In this document: positions 7,168 to 16,552 of the stretch, piece after piece
Position numbering within the stretch: position 1 is the stretch's first letter
Layout of the letters: each line of letters starts with the position of its first letter
NCBI GenBank assembly: GCA_004359435.1
Contig: PTET01000001.1
Location: 481,566 to 545,565, forward strand
DNA: 64,000 nucleotides
Reading direction: 5' to 3'
Source: Flavobacteriaceae bacterium
GTDB lineage: Bacteria; Bacteroidota; Bacteroidia; Flavobacteriales; Weeksellaceae
Translations under genes and position numbers: made by a program
The notes under the pieces: generated by a model
Told to the model about the DNA's origin: nothing
Seen by the model: only the letters and a program-made list of their open reading frames with translations
Databases searched by the model: none

Positions 7168-8193
7168 ATGGATCCCCTCCTTAATCCTGAAAATATACAT
7201 CTAACAAGCAAAGAATTAGAGATCGAAAAGCAGGTGAGGCCCAAATCTTTCGATGATTTTGCAGGTCAGGCTCAGGTGGTAGAAAATTTGGAGATTTTTG
7301 TGAAAGCCGCCAATTTGCGTGGAGAAGCATTGGATCATGTGCTTTTGCATGGGCCTCCTGGACTTGGAAAAACAACCCTTGCACACATACTCTCTAACGA
7401 GCTTAAATCTGGGCTCAAAATCACCTCGGGCCCTGTTCTTGACAAACCCTCAGATTTGGCAGGTCTTCTCACCAATTTAGACAGTAGAGATGTACTTTTT
7501 ATCGATGAAATCCATCGTTTGTCTCCCATTGTAGAGGAGTATTTGTACTCTGCCATGGAAGATTATCGCATCGACATCATGATAGAATCTGGACCTAATG
7601 CAAGATCTGTGCAGATTGAACTTGAGCCTTTTACCCTTATTGGTGCCACCACAAGGTCTGGACTTTTAACGGCTCCTATGAGAGCCAGATTTGGAATCAA
7701 CGCCAGATTAGAATATTACAATGTAGAGCTTTTAAGTTCGATTGTGGAGCGATCTTCCCAAATTTTAAACATTCCCATCGAGACTCAAGCAGCCATAGAG
7801 ATCGCTTCTCGAAGCCGTGGAACGCCAAGGATAGCCAATGCCCTTCTTAGGAGGATGAGAGACTTTGCCCAGATCAAAGGAAAAGGAGAAATCACCCTTG
7901 AGATAGCCAAATTTGGTCTGAAAGCCCTCAAAGTAGATCAAAACGGACTAGACGAAATGGACAACAAAATCCTTAGAACCATCATCGAAAAATTTGGGGG
8001 TGGGCCGGTTGGGATTTCTACCATTGCAACGGCGGTTTCAGAAAACACAGGCACCATAGAAGAAGTCTATGAGCCATTTTTGATTCAAGAAGGATACTTG
8101 ATGCGAACCTCAAGGGGAAGAGAAGCCACAAGTAGAGCCTATGCTCATTTGGGTTTGAAACCCAAGCCGAGTCAAGGCGAACTTTTTGATTAA
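7168..8193 (+). CDS. ruvB: Holliday junction branch migration ATPase RuvB
   Basis: RuvB is the hexameric AAA+ motor that, with RuvA, moves Holliday junctions during recombination repair. The 341-residue protein is full length: [11 protein letters not shown] near the N-terminus, Walker [10 protein letters not shown], Walker [10 protein letters not shown], sensor 1 IGATTRSG, the arginine finger region, and the C-terminal winged helix ending in [12 protein letters not shown]-like sequence (here [12 protein letters not shown]) and RTSRGREAT. It is divergent from hemH. It converges on the AraC regulator with only 28 bases between, and no hairpin is visible there. Confidence 0.97.
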   Translation: MDPLLNPENIHLTSKELEIEKQVRPKSFDDFAGQAQVVENLEIFVKAANLRGEALDHVLLHGPPGLGKTTLAHILSNELKSGLKITSGPVLDKPSDLAGLLTNLDSRDVLFIDEIHRLSPIVEEYLYSAMEDYRIDIMIESGPNARSVQIELEPFTLIGATTRSGLLTAPMRARFGINARLEYYNVELLSSIVERSSQILNIPIETQAAIEIASRSRGTPRIANALLRRMRDFAQIKGKGEITLEIAKFGLKALKVDQNGLDEMDNKILRTIIEKFGGGPVGISTIATAVSENTGTIEEVYEPFLIQEGYLMRTSRGREATSRAYAHLGLKPKPSQGELFD

Positions 8194-8221
8194 TCTTTAT
8201 TTTCCTTATTTAGAATATCAA

Positions 8222-9100
8222 CTAAACCTGTTCCTTAAGGTATTGTTTGGGGGTAATGCCGTATTTTTTTTTGAAAGCTAAAATAAAATGGCTGGGGTTT
8301 TCGTAGCCCAATTTAAAAGCTACATCTTTCACTTGAATAATGTTTTCTTCTAAGAGTTCTTTGCCGATTTCTAATTTTTTGTTTAGGATGTATCCATAGG
8401 GTGTATCACCAAAAAGTCTTTTGAAACCATGGGTTAGTTTGTAAGGACTAAGTCCGGTTTGGGTGCAAAGCTCCTCCATGGATGGGGGAGAAAACAGATT
8501 TTGGCTCAGCAATTCTTTTACTTTTTTGATGTGCTTAACTTCTACTTGATTTTCAGGATTTCTAGGGTTTGAATTTTCTTGAAGCAAATCGAAAAATAGC
8601 GAAAGAACCTCGAAGGTTTTGGCGGTTTGATAGAGGTTTTTGTAGTTGTTTTGCAAAGAAGTTTGCTTGATCTGGCCTAGAGCCTGAAAAATAGAAGTCG
8701 AAATCTCAAGGAGTTCTACTAAGGTTTTTTCGGTTCTCCTTTGGCTTAGAAACTGGTTGATCTCGGGTAAAATTTCTTCTGTTTTATGGGTCGAAATAGC
8801 CATGACAAAAAGTTCTGAATTGGGATGTACCAGAAGATTCAGCGGTAGGTTTTCAGAAGGGTGATGCAGCAATACAGCGTGCTTGGTTTTAAAAACTTCT
8901 TTCTTTGTTTCTTCTCCCATAGAAAAAGAAATTTTTCCCTTGGTGCAAAAATACAGTTGAAGATATTTTTTGTTGATTTCTCTAAAAAAAGTATCTGTGG
9001 CTTGGGTGTGGTTCGAAAATAGCGCTACAAACAATCCTTGTTGCAGTTTGAATTCTGTAATTTTGCTTTTGTAGGTATTTTTAGATAAGGGCAGTTCCAT
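8222..9100 (-). CDS. AraC family transcriptional regulator, divergent from hemA
   Basis: The 292-residue protein ends in a typical AraC DNA-binding domain with two helix-turn-helix motifs: MEELCTQTGLSPYKLTHGFKRLFG and VKDVAFKLGYENPSHFILAFKKKYG followed by TPKQYL. The N-terminal ~180 residues have no motif I can name. A gene of this type divergent from hemA is a recurring arrangement in Flavobacteria, so a role in controlling haem synthesis is likely but inferred. An inverted repeat in the intergenic region (9126-9179) is a candidate binding site. Confidence 0.9.
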   Translation of the reverse strand: MELPLSKNTYKSKITEFKLQQGLFVALFSNHTQATDTFFREINKKYLQLYFCTKGKISFSMGEETKKEVFKTKHAVLLHHPSENLPLNLLVHPNSELFVMAISTHKTEEILPEINQFLSQRRTEKTLVELLEISTSIFQALGQIKQTSLQNNYKNLYQTAKTFEVLSLFFDLLQENSNPRNPENQVEVKHIKKVKELLSQNLFSPPSMEELCTQTGLSPYKLTHGFKRLFGDTPYGYILNKKLEIGKELLEENIIQVKDVAFKLGYENPSHFILAFKKKYGITPKQYLKEQV

Positions 9101-9125
9101 GATAATGAAGGCTTTTCGAGGTTAA

Positions 9126-9179
9126 AAATACATGATTTTAGCTTTTACAACGTGTATTTATGTCAAAAGTCATGTATTT
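9126..9179. promoter_or_regulatory. Inverted repeat in the araC-hemA intergenic region, candidate operator
   Basis: AAATACATGA (9126-9135) and TCATGTATTT (9170-9179) form a perfect 10-bp inverted repeat with a 34-bp spacer. A related GTGTATTTATG lies between them. AraC regulators bind spaced half-sites, so this could control the AraC gene, hemA, or both. The region is very AT-rich, so chance symmetry is possible. Confidence 0.4.
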
Positions 9180-9264
9180 ATTTAGAATCTATATAAATAG
9201 AAAATATTTTCATTTTATAGGTATTTATTTGAAAGATTGGTTATTTTTTTTAAGATTCTGGTTT

Positions 9265-9272
9265 TAGCTTTG
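9265..9272 (+). promoter_or_regulatory. Promoter -7 box for hemA
   Basis: TAGCTTTG matches TAnnTTTG and lies 17 bases before the hemA ATG. A TTGG sits about 25 bases further upstream as a possible -33 element, at slightly long spacing. The 5' leader would be very short. Confidence 0.5.
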
Positions 9273-9289
9273 TGGCACTTTCAATGTAG

Positions 9290-9760
9290 ATGAAGCCAAA
9301 CAAAAATTTGTATCTAATTGCCTTGTCCTATAAGAAGGCAGATGTAGAGATTAGAGGGAAATATGCTTTTTTTCCATCTAAGGTGAAATCTTTTGTAATG
9401 GCCGCCAAGAAGTACAACATCAAAAGCATGTATGTGCTTTCTACCTGTAACAGAACCGAGTTTTACGCTTTTGCAGAAGATCCCAAAGACATGATTTCTC
9501 TTTATGCCAGCGAGCATGCTTTGGGATCTGTTAAGGAGTTGGAAGAGCATGTAGAAGTGCTTCAAGGAAGAGAAGTGGTTGAGCATCTTATTCGGGTGGC
9601 TGCGGGTCTTGAAAGTCAAATTTTAGGTGATTTCGAAATTGTTTCTCAAATCAAAATATGGTTTGGGCGGTTTCAAAAACAAGGCTGTATCAATGTTTAT
9701 TTGGAACGCATGATTAGCTCAGCGATTCAGATCAGCAAAAAAGTAAAAAACAATACAGAC
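9290..9760 (+). pseudogene. hemA: Glutamyl-tRNA reductase, N-terminal fragment
   Basis: HemA reduces glutamyl-tRNA to glutamate-1-semialdehyde, the entry step of the C5 haem pathway. The fragment has the catalytic-domain signatures: YVLSTCNRTEFYA with the active-site cysteine near residue 50, and AAGLESQILGDFEIVSQIK. It reads as HemA up to [14 protein letters not shown] at about residue 157. From there the sequence changes to HemF, so the NADPH-binding and dimerisation domains (about 250 residues) are missing. The track ORF continues out of frame to a stop at 9803-9805. The product would be inactive. Either a deletion or an assembly join removed the rest of hemA and, by comparison with the usual cluster, probably hemC, hemD and hemE. 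Confidence 0.88.
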
Positions 9761-10382
9761 CAGCCCGATGACCCCTACCGTACATGCCAATTGGAGATAT
9801 TTTGAAATGTATGACAAAAAGGGGAATTTGCTTGACGCTTGGTTTGGAGGAGGACAAGATTTAACTCCCTATTATCTTTTTGAAGAGGATGCAGTACATT
9901 TTCATCAGGTTTGCAAAACCGCCTGCGACAAGCATGATGTGTCTTTCTATCCCAAATTCAAAAAACAATGCGACCAGTATTTTTATATTCCTCATAGAGA
10001 GGAAGCAAGAGGTATTGGAGGTCTTTTCTTTGATTATTTAAAACCAACCGACCAAAAATCTTTGCAAGATTGGTATAGTTTTGTAAAGGAGATAGGAGAT
10101 AGTTTTCTTTCCGCTTATTTGCCTATTGTAGAAAAAAGAAAAGAATTAGCATTTACCCCAGAGCAAAAAAACTGGCAAGAAATTAGAAGAGGAAGGTATG
10201 TAGAATTCAACCTAGTGCATGACAAAGGCACGTTGTTTGGATTAAAAACAGGAGGTAGAATCGAAAGCATTTTAATGAGTCTTCCCAAAACCGTGCAATG
10301 GGGATATGATGTTTCTCCAAAAGAAGGAACCTCAGAAGCCAAATTGGTTGAGGTACTAAAAAATCCCAAAGATTGGGTTTGA
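9761..10382 (+). pseudogene. hemF: Oxygen-dependent coproporphyrinogen III oxidase, C-terminal two thirds
   Basis: HemF oxidises coproporphyrinogen III to protoporphyrinogen IX with O2. The fragment begins inside the conserved [17 protein letters not shown] segment and runs through [45 protein letters not shown] and [11 protein letters not shown] to a normal C-terminus. About 100 N-terminal residues are missing, and the 5' end is fused out of frame to hemA at about 9760. The ATG at 9768 is an internal methionine (PMTPT), not a real start. The fragment precedes hemB by 54 bases, as in intact Flavobacterium haem clusters. Confidence 0.9.
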
Positions 10383-10436
10383 TTTTTTAAAATCACGAAA
10401 AATCAAAACGGTATAACCTAAGTTAAAATTTGAACT

Positions 10437-11411
10437 ATGTTCCCACTTATTCGAAACAGAAGACTCAGAAAATCGGCCTCAAGTAGATTATTGGTGGCAG
10501 AAAACAGCCTCTTGCCTTCAGATTTCATCTGGCCTCTTTTTGTAGTTGAAGGAAAATCAATCCAACAAGAAATCCCTTCGATGCAAGGAATTTATAGGCT
10601 TTCATTAGATTTGATTGTAAAGGAAGTAAAAGAAGTGTATCATCTGGGCATCCGAGCTGTGCTTGTTTTTGTAAAAGTGGAAGACCATTTAAAAGACAAT
10701 TTTGGAAAAGAAGCGCTTAATCCAAATGGGCTGATGCAACGCGCCATACAAGCCATTAAAGAGGCATGCCCAGAAATGGTTGTCTTCACCGATGTAGCCT
10801 TAGATCCATATTCTATCTATGGGCATGATGGCGTAGTAGAAAACAAGACCATTGCCAACGACATTACCTGTGAGGTATTGGCTCAGATGGCGGTTTCTCA
10901 TGCCAAATCTGGGGCAGATGTGGTGGCTCCCTCCGATATGATGGACGGTAGAATTCTATCCATTCGAAAGGCTTTGGAAGAAGAAAAGTTCATCGATACG
11001 GCCATTATGAGTTATTCGGCCAAATATGCTTCTGCCTTTTATGGGCCTTTTCGGGATGCGCTTGATTCTGCTCCAGGTTTTGGAGACAAAAAAACCTATC
11101 AAATGGATCCTTGTAATGCCAAAGAATCGCTTTTGGAAATTGAATTAGACCTAAAGCAAGGCGCAGACATTGTGATGGTAAAACCGGGCATGCCTTATCT
11201 GGATATTATTAAAATGGCTTCGGATAATTTCAATGCTCCTATTGCTGCATATCAGGTCAGTGGAGAGTTTGCTATGTTAAATTTGGCTATCTCAAAGGGG
11301 TATTTAAATAGAGAAGACGCCGTTTGGGAGAGTTTAATAGGTTTTAAAAGAGCAGGTGCAAAACTCATTGCCAGTTATTTTGCTAAAGAATTTTGTGAAA
11401 AATTTGCATAA
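10437..11411 (+). CDS. hemB: Delta-aminolevulinic acid dehydratase (porphobilinogen synthase)
   Basis: HemB condenses two 5-aminolevulinate molecules to porphobilinogen. The 324-residue protein is complete. Both Schiff-base lysine segments are present: SYSAKYASAFYGPFRDA and MVKPGMPYLDI. The usual zinc-binding site (DxCLCxYTxHGHCG in zinc enzymes) reads DVALDPYSIYGHDG here, without the cysteines, so the enzyme should not need catalytic zinc and may use Mg2+. The start at 10437 (MFPLIRNRRLRKS) is the family start. It follows the hemF fragment closely and is probably the last gene of the haem operon. Confidence 0.96.
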   Translation: MFPLIRNRRLRKSASSRLLVAENSLLPSDFIWPLFVVEGKSIQQEIPSMQGIYRLSLDLIVKEVKEVYHLGIRAVLVFVKVEDHLKDNFGKEALNPNGLMQRAIQAIKEACPEMVVFTDVALDPYSIYGHDGVVENKTIANDITCEVLAQMAVSHAKSGADVVAPSDMMDGRILSIRKALEEEKFIDTAIMSYSAKYASAFYGPFRDALDSAPGFGDKKTYQMDPCNAKESLLEIELDLKQGADIVMVKPGMPYLDIIKMASDNFNAPIAAYQVSGEFAMLNLAISKGYLNREDAVWESLIGFKRAGAKLIASYFAKEFCEKFA

Positions 11412-11470
11412 ACTTAACTTTTTTTTGTCTATTTTGTGCTTCTTAAATTAAGTTAATAACTAACACAAAC

Positions 11471-12500
11471 ATGAAAAAAATACCATCTCTTGTTCTATTC
11501 ATTTCATTCTTGTTTTCAACTTTTTCCTTCGGTCAGTTTAAGAAAAACAAAGACATAGATCCATCGGCTCCAGTAGAAGAAAAAAAGAATTTTCTTGAAG
11601 CTGCACAGTTCTGGAAGAAAAAAGAGGTAGACCCTTCGGTTCCTGTAAAAGAAAAAAATGGGTTTTTAGTTGTAGCTCCTTATCCGCTTTACTCTGTGGT
11701 TACTGGTTTTAGTGGAAACCTGACTGTTCTGAAAAGATTCAAATTTAAAGACACCCTTCCCACCGATAGGTTTACCAGTGTTTCGGGGGTAGTTTCCTAT
11801 AGTGAAAATGGTCAGAAAGGGTTTTATATGGACAACGACATCAACTTTCCAGGTTCAAAAATCATTTTGAAAGGAGCTTACGAATACTGGGATTGGAACG
11901 AAACTTTTTTTGGCGTTGGAAACAACACCACAACCTCTGATGGAGAAACCCTCTTTTTTAAAAGAATGGATTTTAAACAAGCGGTTGGAACCAGGTTCAA
12001 ACCCAACAATTACGCATTTTTAGGTTTGACCTATTTTGACATCGCCGACATTGAATTTTTTGAAGACAAAGAGGTATTGATGAAAAAGTATGAAAATTTA
12101 AATTCCCCTTTGCTTCCCTCAACCTATGCCGGAGTTTATGCAATTTATGAGTTTGATACCCGTGACAATTTTGACCGTCCACAAGACGGTATTTATGCCA
12201 ATATAAGTGCTGGTCATAATTTGAGTCTTAAAGATGTAGACTATGCTTCTGATTATTCACGTTTGACTGTAAATGCTACCAAATATTTAAATCTTTCAAG
12301 AAATAAAGAAGATTACAATGTGGTGGCTACTCAGATTTATGGCGATTTTACTTTTGGAGATGCGGTTCCTTTTCACAAATTGGCGGGTCTTGGAAACGGA
12401 ACCAGAGTCATGCGTGGACAAAGCCATGTTAAGGCTGGATGTTTCTTTTGATCAATTTGGGAATATGATCCCCGTGGTTGATTTCACCGAAGCTTTTTAA
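11471..12500 (+). pseudogene. Omp85/BamA-type outer-membrane barrel protein, deletion with frameshift near the C-terminus
   Basis: The protein has a signal peptide (MKKIPSLVLFISFLFSTFSFGQ) and then two degenerate copies of a ~25-residue segment (DIDPSAPVEEKKNFLEAAQFW and EVDPSVPVKEKNGFLVVAPYP). A 16-strand-type barrel follows: GVVSYSENGQKGFYMD, YEYWDWNETFFGVGNNTT, YEFDTRDNFDRPQDG. No POTRA domains are visible, as in short surface-antigen proteins of this phylum. The frame breaks after GNGTRVMRG, the loop-6 motif of the barrel. The true C-terminus continues in another frame as DKAMLRLDVSF and ends VVDFTEAF at 12498-12500. Roughly 70-100 residues including the last strands are missing, so the barrel could not close. 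It converges on uvrA. Confidence 0.82.
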
Positions 12501-12512
12501 AAAGATAAATGA

Positions 12513-15308
12513 TTATTCTTCTAATTTCTCTTTGAGATATTTGGCCGTGGCAGAATTTGGGTTTTGCGCTACCTCTTCTGGAGTGCCTTTTGCTACAATT
12601 TCACCACCTTTTTTTCCTCCTTCGGGTCCCAGATCAATCAGGTAATCTGCGCATTTGATGATGTCTAGATTGTGTTCGATCACAAAAACACTATGTCCTA
12701 ATTCTATCAGGGCATTTAGAGAAACCATAAGTTTTTGGATGTCCTCAAAATGTAGACCCGTGGAAGGTTCGTCAAATACAAACAGTGTTTTCTCTTTACT
12801 CACTCCTTTTGAAAGAAAGGTAGCCAGCTTTACCCTTTGGGCTTCACCACCGGAAAGGCTAGAGGAAGATTGTCCTAGGGTAATGTATCCCAGCCCCACA
12901 TCTTGAAGAGGTTGTAAAAGCTGAACGATTTTTTGATCTTGGGTTTCTGTAAAAAAATCAAGTGCCGAATCTACGGTAAGATCTAAGATTTCAGATATAT
13001 TTTTGCCATGGTATTGGACCTCTAAAATGGTCTCTTGGAAACGTTTTCCGTGGCAATGATCGCACACCAACTCTACATCTGCCATAAATTGCATTTCAAC
13101 GGTAATGGTCCCTTCGCCTTTGCATTTTTCGCATCTTCCACCCTCAACGTTAAAAGAGAAGTGTTTGGCTTTTAATTTCCGAAGCACACTTGCTTTGGTT
13201 TTGGTAAAAACAAGCCTAATCTCGTCCCAAGCCTTGATGTAGGTAACAGGGTTAGATCTGCTTGATTTTCCCATGGGGTTTTGGTCAATCAGCTCAATGT
13301 TTTGCACCATTTCTTTGGGATATTCTACACTTAGATGTTCACCGGGTTTGTTTTTGTAAATCTCCAAATCTCTTTGAATGGCAGGAACCACAATGTCTTT
13401 TAGAAGCGTACTTTTACCAGAACCAGAAACGCCAGTAATTACCGTTAGAACTCCAAGTGGAAAATTTACCGAAACATTTTTTAAGTTGTTTTCGGTGGCG
13501 CCCACGAGCTTGATTTCTCCCTTTGCCTTTCTTCTGACAGTTGGAACTTCAATCTTTTTGGTCAAACCCAAATAGGCGCCCGTCAAACTGGTTTTAGATT
13601 TTAAAAGCGAGGTGTAATCTCCCTCAAAACAGATTTCTCCCCCCAAAACTCCGGCTTTTGGACCGATGTCTATAATGTAATCGGCAGCTTTCATCACTTC
13701 TTCATCGTGTTCTACTACCAAGACAGTGTTACCTAAATCCCTTAGTTTTAAAAGCACCGAAATCAATCTTTCTGTGTCTTTGGAATGCAGCCCAATGCTA
13801 GGTTCGTCTAGTACATAAATTGATCCCACAAGGGCACTTCCAAGTGAAGTAGAGAGGTTGATTCTCTGAGATTCTCCACCAGAGAGCGAATTGGAGTTTC
13901 GGTTAAGGGTAAGATATTCTAAACCTACATCAGACAAAAATTGAAGTCGACTATTGATTTCGACCATCAATCTTTTGGCAATTGTTTCTTCTGAAGAAGA
14001 TAATTTTAGGTTTTTGAAAAATTCTATGAGTTCAGAAATGGGAAGGTTGATGAGCTGGTCAATAGAGACTCCTTGAATTTTTACATATTTGGCCTCTTTT
14101 CTAAGTCTAGTCCCTTGACACTGGGGACAAACGGTTTTGCCTCTATACTTAGAAAGCATAATTCTGTAATGAATTTTGTATGAGTTGGCCTCTAGCATAT
14201 CAAAAAATTGATAAAGACCTTGGGTTTTTTCATCCCCTTGCCAAAGCAAAGTTTTGTCTTTTTCGCCGAGTTCTCGGTAGGGTTTGTGAATAGGGAACTC
14301 ACCTTTGGTAGAAAAGATAAAATCTTCTTTCCACTGACTCATTTTTTCTCCTTTCCAAGGAACTACACAATCTTCAAAAAGCGAAAGGCTGGGGTTTGGA
14401 ACCACAAGACTGGGGTCAATTCCGATGGATTTTCCGTATCCTTCGCATCTTGGACAGGCGCCAAAAGGATTGTTGAAGCTAAAAAGGTGGATGCTGGGTT
14501 CTACAAAACTTTCTCCATCTAACTCAAATAAATTAGAAAACTCTATGATTTTTTGAGATTCTACTTCTTGAACTAGACATTTCCCTTCTCCCTCAAAAAA
14601 GGCAATCTGCACAGAATCTGCCAGCCTGTGGTAAAAAGACTCACTTTCTTGCTTTACAATTCGCTCAATGATCAAATAAACTTCCATCGACTCTTTGGGG
14701 ACAAAACCAAAAGAGAGCAAATCTTCGATGGATTGTACCTGCCCTTGAATCTGCAATTTATTAAACCCTTGTTCTAGAAGAAGTTGCATTCTTTTGGAAA
14801 AATCTTCACCTTCCTTATGGGAAATTTTTACCAGCAAATTGAACTTTTCTTCTTTGTGGTTTGCGATAAAATCTACCACATCGCTTACGCTATCTTTCTT
14901 TACTTCTTCCCCAGAAATTGGGCTATATGTCTTTCCAATTCTGGCATAGAGCAGTTTAAGGTAATCGTAAATCTCGGTTGTGGTACCTACGGTTGATCTC
15001 TGATTGGTAGAAATCACTTTTTGCTTGATGGCAATAGAAGGAGCAATACCTTTGATGTAATCAACCTCGGGTTTTTCTAGTTTTTCTAGAAACTGCCTTG
15101 CATAAGAAGATAAACTTTCAACATATCTTCTTTGTCCTTCTGTATAGATGGTATCAAAAGCCAATGAGGATTTTCCAGAGCCAGAAACACCGGTAATCAC
15201 TACCAATTTTCCTTTAGGGATGGCAAGGGAGATATTTTTTAGGTTGTGTACTTTGGCCCCACTAATTACAATATATTCTTTGGGCGATTTTTGATCTAAA
15301 TCTGGCAT
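12513..15308 (-). CDS. uvrA: Excinuclease ABC subunit A
   Basis: UvrA is the damage-recognition ATPase of nucleotide excision repair. The 931-residue protein is full length, with two ABC modules: Walker A GVSGSGKSSLAFDT near residue 40 with signature NSLSGGESQRI and Walker B VYVLDEPSIGLH-like sequence (here IYVLDEPSIGLH), and a second Walker A GVSGSGKSTLLKD with signature SSLSGGEAQRVKLA. Zinc-finger cysteines are seen as CPRCEGYG, CPQCQGTRL, CEKCKGEGT and CDHCHGKRF. It overlaps the stop of the permease gene by one base (TAATG arrangement), so the two are co-transcribed. Confidence 0.98.
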   Translation of the reverse strand: MPDLDQKSPKEYIVISGAKVHNLKNISLAIPKGKLVVITGVSGSGKSSLAFDTIYTEGQRRYVESLSSYARQFLEKLEKPEVDYIKGIAPSIAIKQKVISTNQRSTVGTTTEIYDYLKLLYARIGKTYSPISGEEVKKDSVSDVVDFIANHKEEKFNLLVKISHKEGEDFSKRMQLLLEQGFNKLQIQGQVQSIEDLLSFGFVPKESMEVYLIIERIVKQESESFYHRLADSVQIAFFEGEGKCLVQEVESQKIIEFSNLFELDGESFVEPSIHLFSFNNPFGACPRCEGYGKSIGIDPSLVVPNPSLSLFEDCVVPWKGEKMSQWKEDFIFSTKGEFPIHKPYRELGEKDKTLLWQGDEKTQGLYQFFDMLEANSYKIHYRIMLSKYRGKTVCPQCQGTRLRKEAKYVKIQGVSIDQLINLPISELIEFFKNLKLSSSEETIAKRLMVEINSRLQFLSDVGLEYLTLNRNSNSLSGGESQRINLSTSLGSALVGSIYVLDEPSIGLHSKDTERLISVLLKLRDLGNTVLVVEHDEEVMKAADYIIDIGPKAGVLGGEICFEGDYTSLLKSKTSLTGAYLGLTKKIEVPTVRRKAKGEIKLVGATENNLKNVSVNFPLGVLTVITGVSGSGKSTLLKDIVVPAIQRDLEIYKNKPGEHLSVEYPKEMVQNIELIDQNPMGKSSRSNPVTYIKAWDEIRLVFTKTKASVLRKLKAKHFSFNVEGGRCEKCKGEGTITVEMQFMADVELVCDHCHGKRFQETILEVQYHGKNISEILDLTVDSALDFFTETQDQKIVQLLQPLQDVGLGYITLGQSSSSLSGGEAQRVKLATFLSKGVSKEKTLFVFDEPSTGLHFEDIQKLMVSLNALIELGHSVFVIEHNLDIIKCADYLIDLGPEGGKKGGEIVAKGTPEEVAQNPNSATAKYLKEKLEE

Positions 15309-16552
15309 TAATCTTTTGGGGTATATCCTAGATTTTGGATGGTTGATTTGATTTGATCCATTGATGCCGAACCTTTTATTGTAACCAATTTCTGGTCTAA
15401 GTCAACCTCTGCGCTTTGGATGTTTTCTAACTTTTGCAGTCCATTTTCAACGTTATTTTTGCAATGGTTGCAAGTCATTCCCTCTACATAAAGGGTAAGG
15501 GTGTTTTTTTCCATAGCTACTTTGTTTTGCGTTTTAGATTTGGGAATAAGTGCCCGTATGATTAGCGCCACTAAGATAAGTCCAAAAAATAAATTCAAAA
15601 AATCTTTGTGATGATGTTCAGAGGTGTTTTTTGTCGTGATAGGAAGTGCGTTGATGAAAAATTCTTTTGGAACAAAAAGATTGATAAGTACTCCAAAAAA
15701 TATCCCTCCAAAAATGATAGAAAAAAGATAACTATACAGCGCTTTTTTACCCAGTACATTTTGAATCACACTGATGGTGGCCACATTGGTAGCGGGTCCT
15801 GCCATGAGAAATACAATGGCTGCCCCTGGAGAAATTCCTTTTAAAAGGAGTGTTAGGGCAATGGGGATAGAGCCTGTGGCACAAACATACATAGGAACAG
15901 AAATAGCCAAAACCACAAGTAGTTCTAACCAGATGTTTCCCAAATATTGGGTAAAAAAATCACTGGGGATTAAAAGCTCTATTAAACTGGCAAGACAAAG
16001 GCCTATCAAAAGCCATTTGGCAATGTCTTCTACCATTTCTAAAAAACCATATCGAAAAACGATTTTCCATTTCTCTCCCCAGCTAAGGGATTCTTCTTTA
16101 GGATTTGAGACAAGATTTTTGGTTTCCTTTTTGGTCTCAGGGTCAAACTTTAGGCTAAACAAGCCACCAAATACACCTGTAATAAGTGCGATAAAAGGTC
16201 TTAAAATGGCAAAGGGCCAGCCCATAAGGGCATAGGTTGCAAAAATTGAATCTACTCCAGTTTGAGGGGTAGAAATCAAAAAGGCATTGGTGGCAGATTT
16301 ACTGGCTCCATTTTGGTAGAATGATATTCCCGCAGGTATCACCCCACAGGAGCAAAGGGGAAGTGGAATGCCAAGAAAAACCGCTTTTAAAATACTCTTT
16401 AAACCAGGTTTCCCAACCTGTTTTTGGATTAGTTTTTGCGAAAAAAAAGCACGAAGAATCCCTGCAAAGAAAAACCCAAACAGCAGCCATGGTGCCATTT
16501 CTTGGGTTAGACCCCAAAGGGTAATCAAGTATTTTTCAATAAATTCTTTCAT
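15308..16552 (-). CDS. SO_0444-type Cu/Zn efflux permease fused to an HMA metal-binding domain
   Basis: The 414-residue protein has eight or more hydrophobic segments and the permease signature PLPLCSCGVIPAGISFYQNGASKSATNAFLISTPQTG, cited here as PLCSCGVIP and SATNAFLISTPQTG. It also has VCATGSIPIALTLL and LMAGPATNVATI in the second half, a pseudo-repeat typical of DUF318 permeases. The last ~65 residues are a heavy-metal-associated domain with GMTCNHCKNNVENGL, the CxxC metal site. The family exports copper or zinc; the exact metal cannot be told here. It overlaps the oxidoreductase gene by 4 bases and uvrA by one base, so three unlike genes form one transcription unit. Confidence 0.88.
   Translation of the reverse strand: MKEFIEKYLITLWGLTQEMAPWLLFGFFFAGILRAFFSQKLIQKQVGKPGLKSILKAVFLGIPLPLCSCGVIPAGISFYQNGASKSATNAFLISTPQTGVDSIFATYALMGWPFAILRPFIALITGVFGGLFSLKFDPETKKETKNLVSNPKEESLSWGEKWKIVFRYGFLEMVEDIAKWLLIGLCLASLIELLIPSDFFTQYLGNIWLELLVVLAISVPMYVCATGSIPIALTLLLKGISPGAAIVFLMAGPATNVATISVIQNVLGKKALYSYLFSIIFGGIFFGVLINLFVPKEFFINALPITTKNTSEHHHKDFLNLFFGLILVALIIRALIPKSKTQNKVAMEKNTLTLYVEGMTCNHCKNNVENGLQKLENIQSAEVDLDQKLVTIKGSASMDQIKSTIQNLGYTPKD

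Noticed and set aside
9768-10382. Independent gene starting at ATG 9768
   Set aside because: The methionine is internal to the conserved HemF sequence; the true N-terminus is missing.
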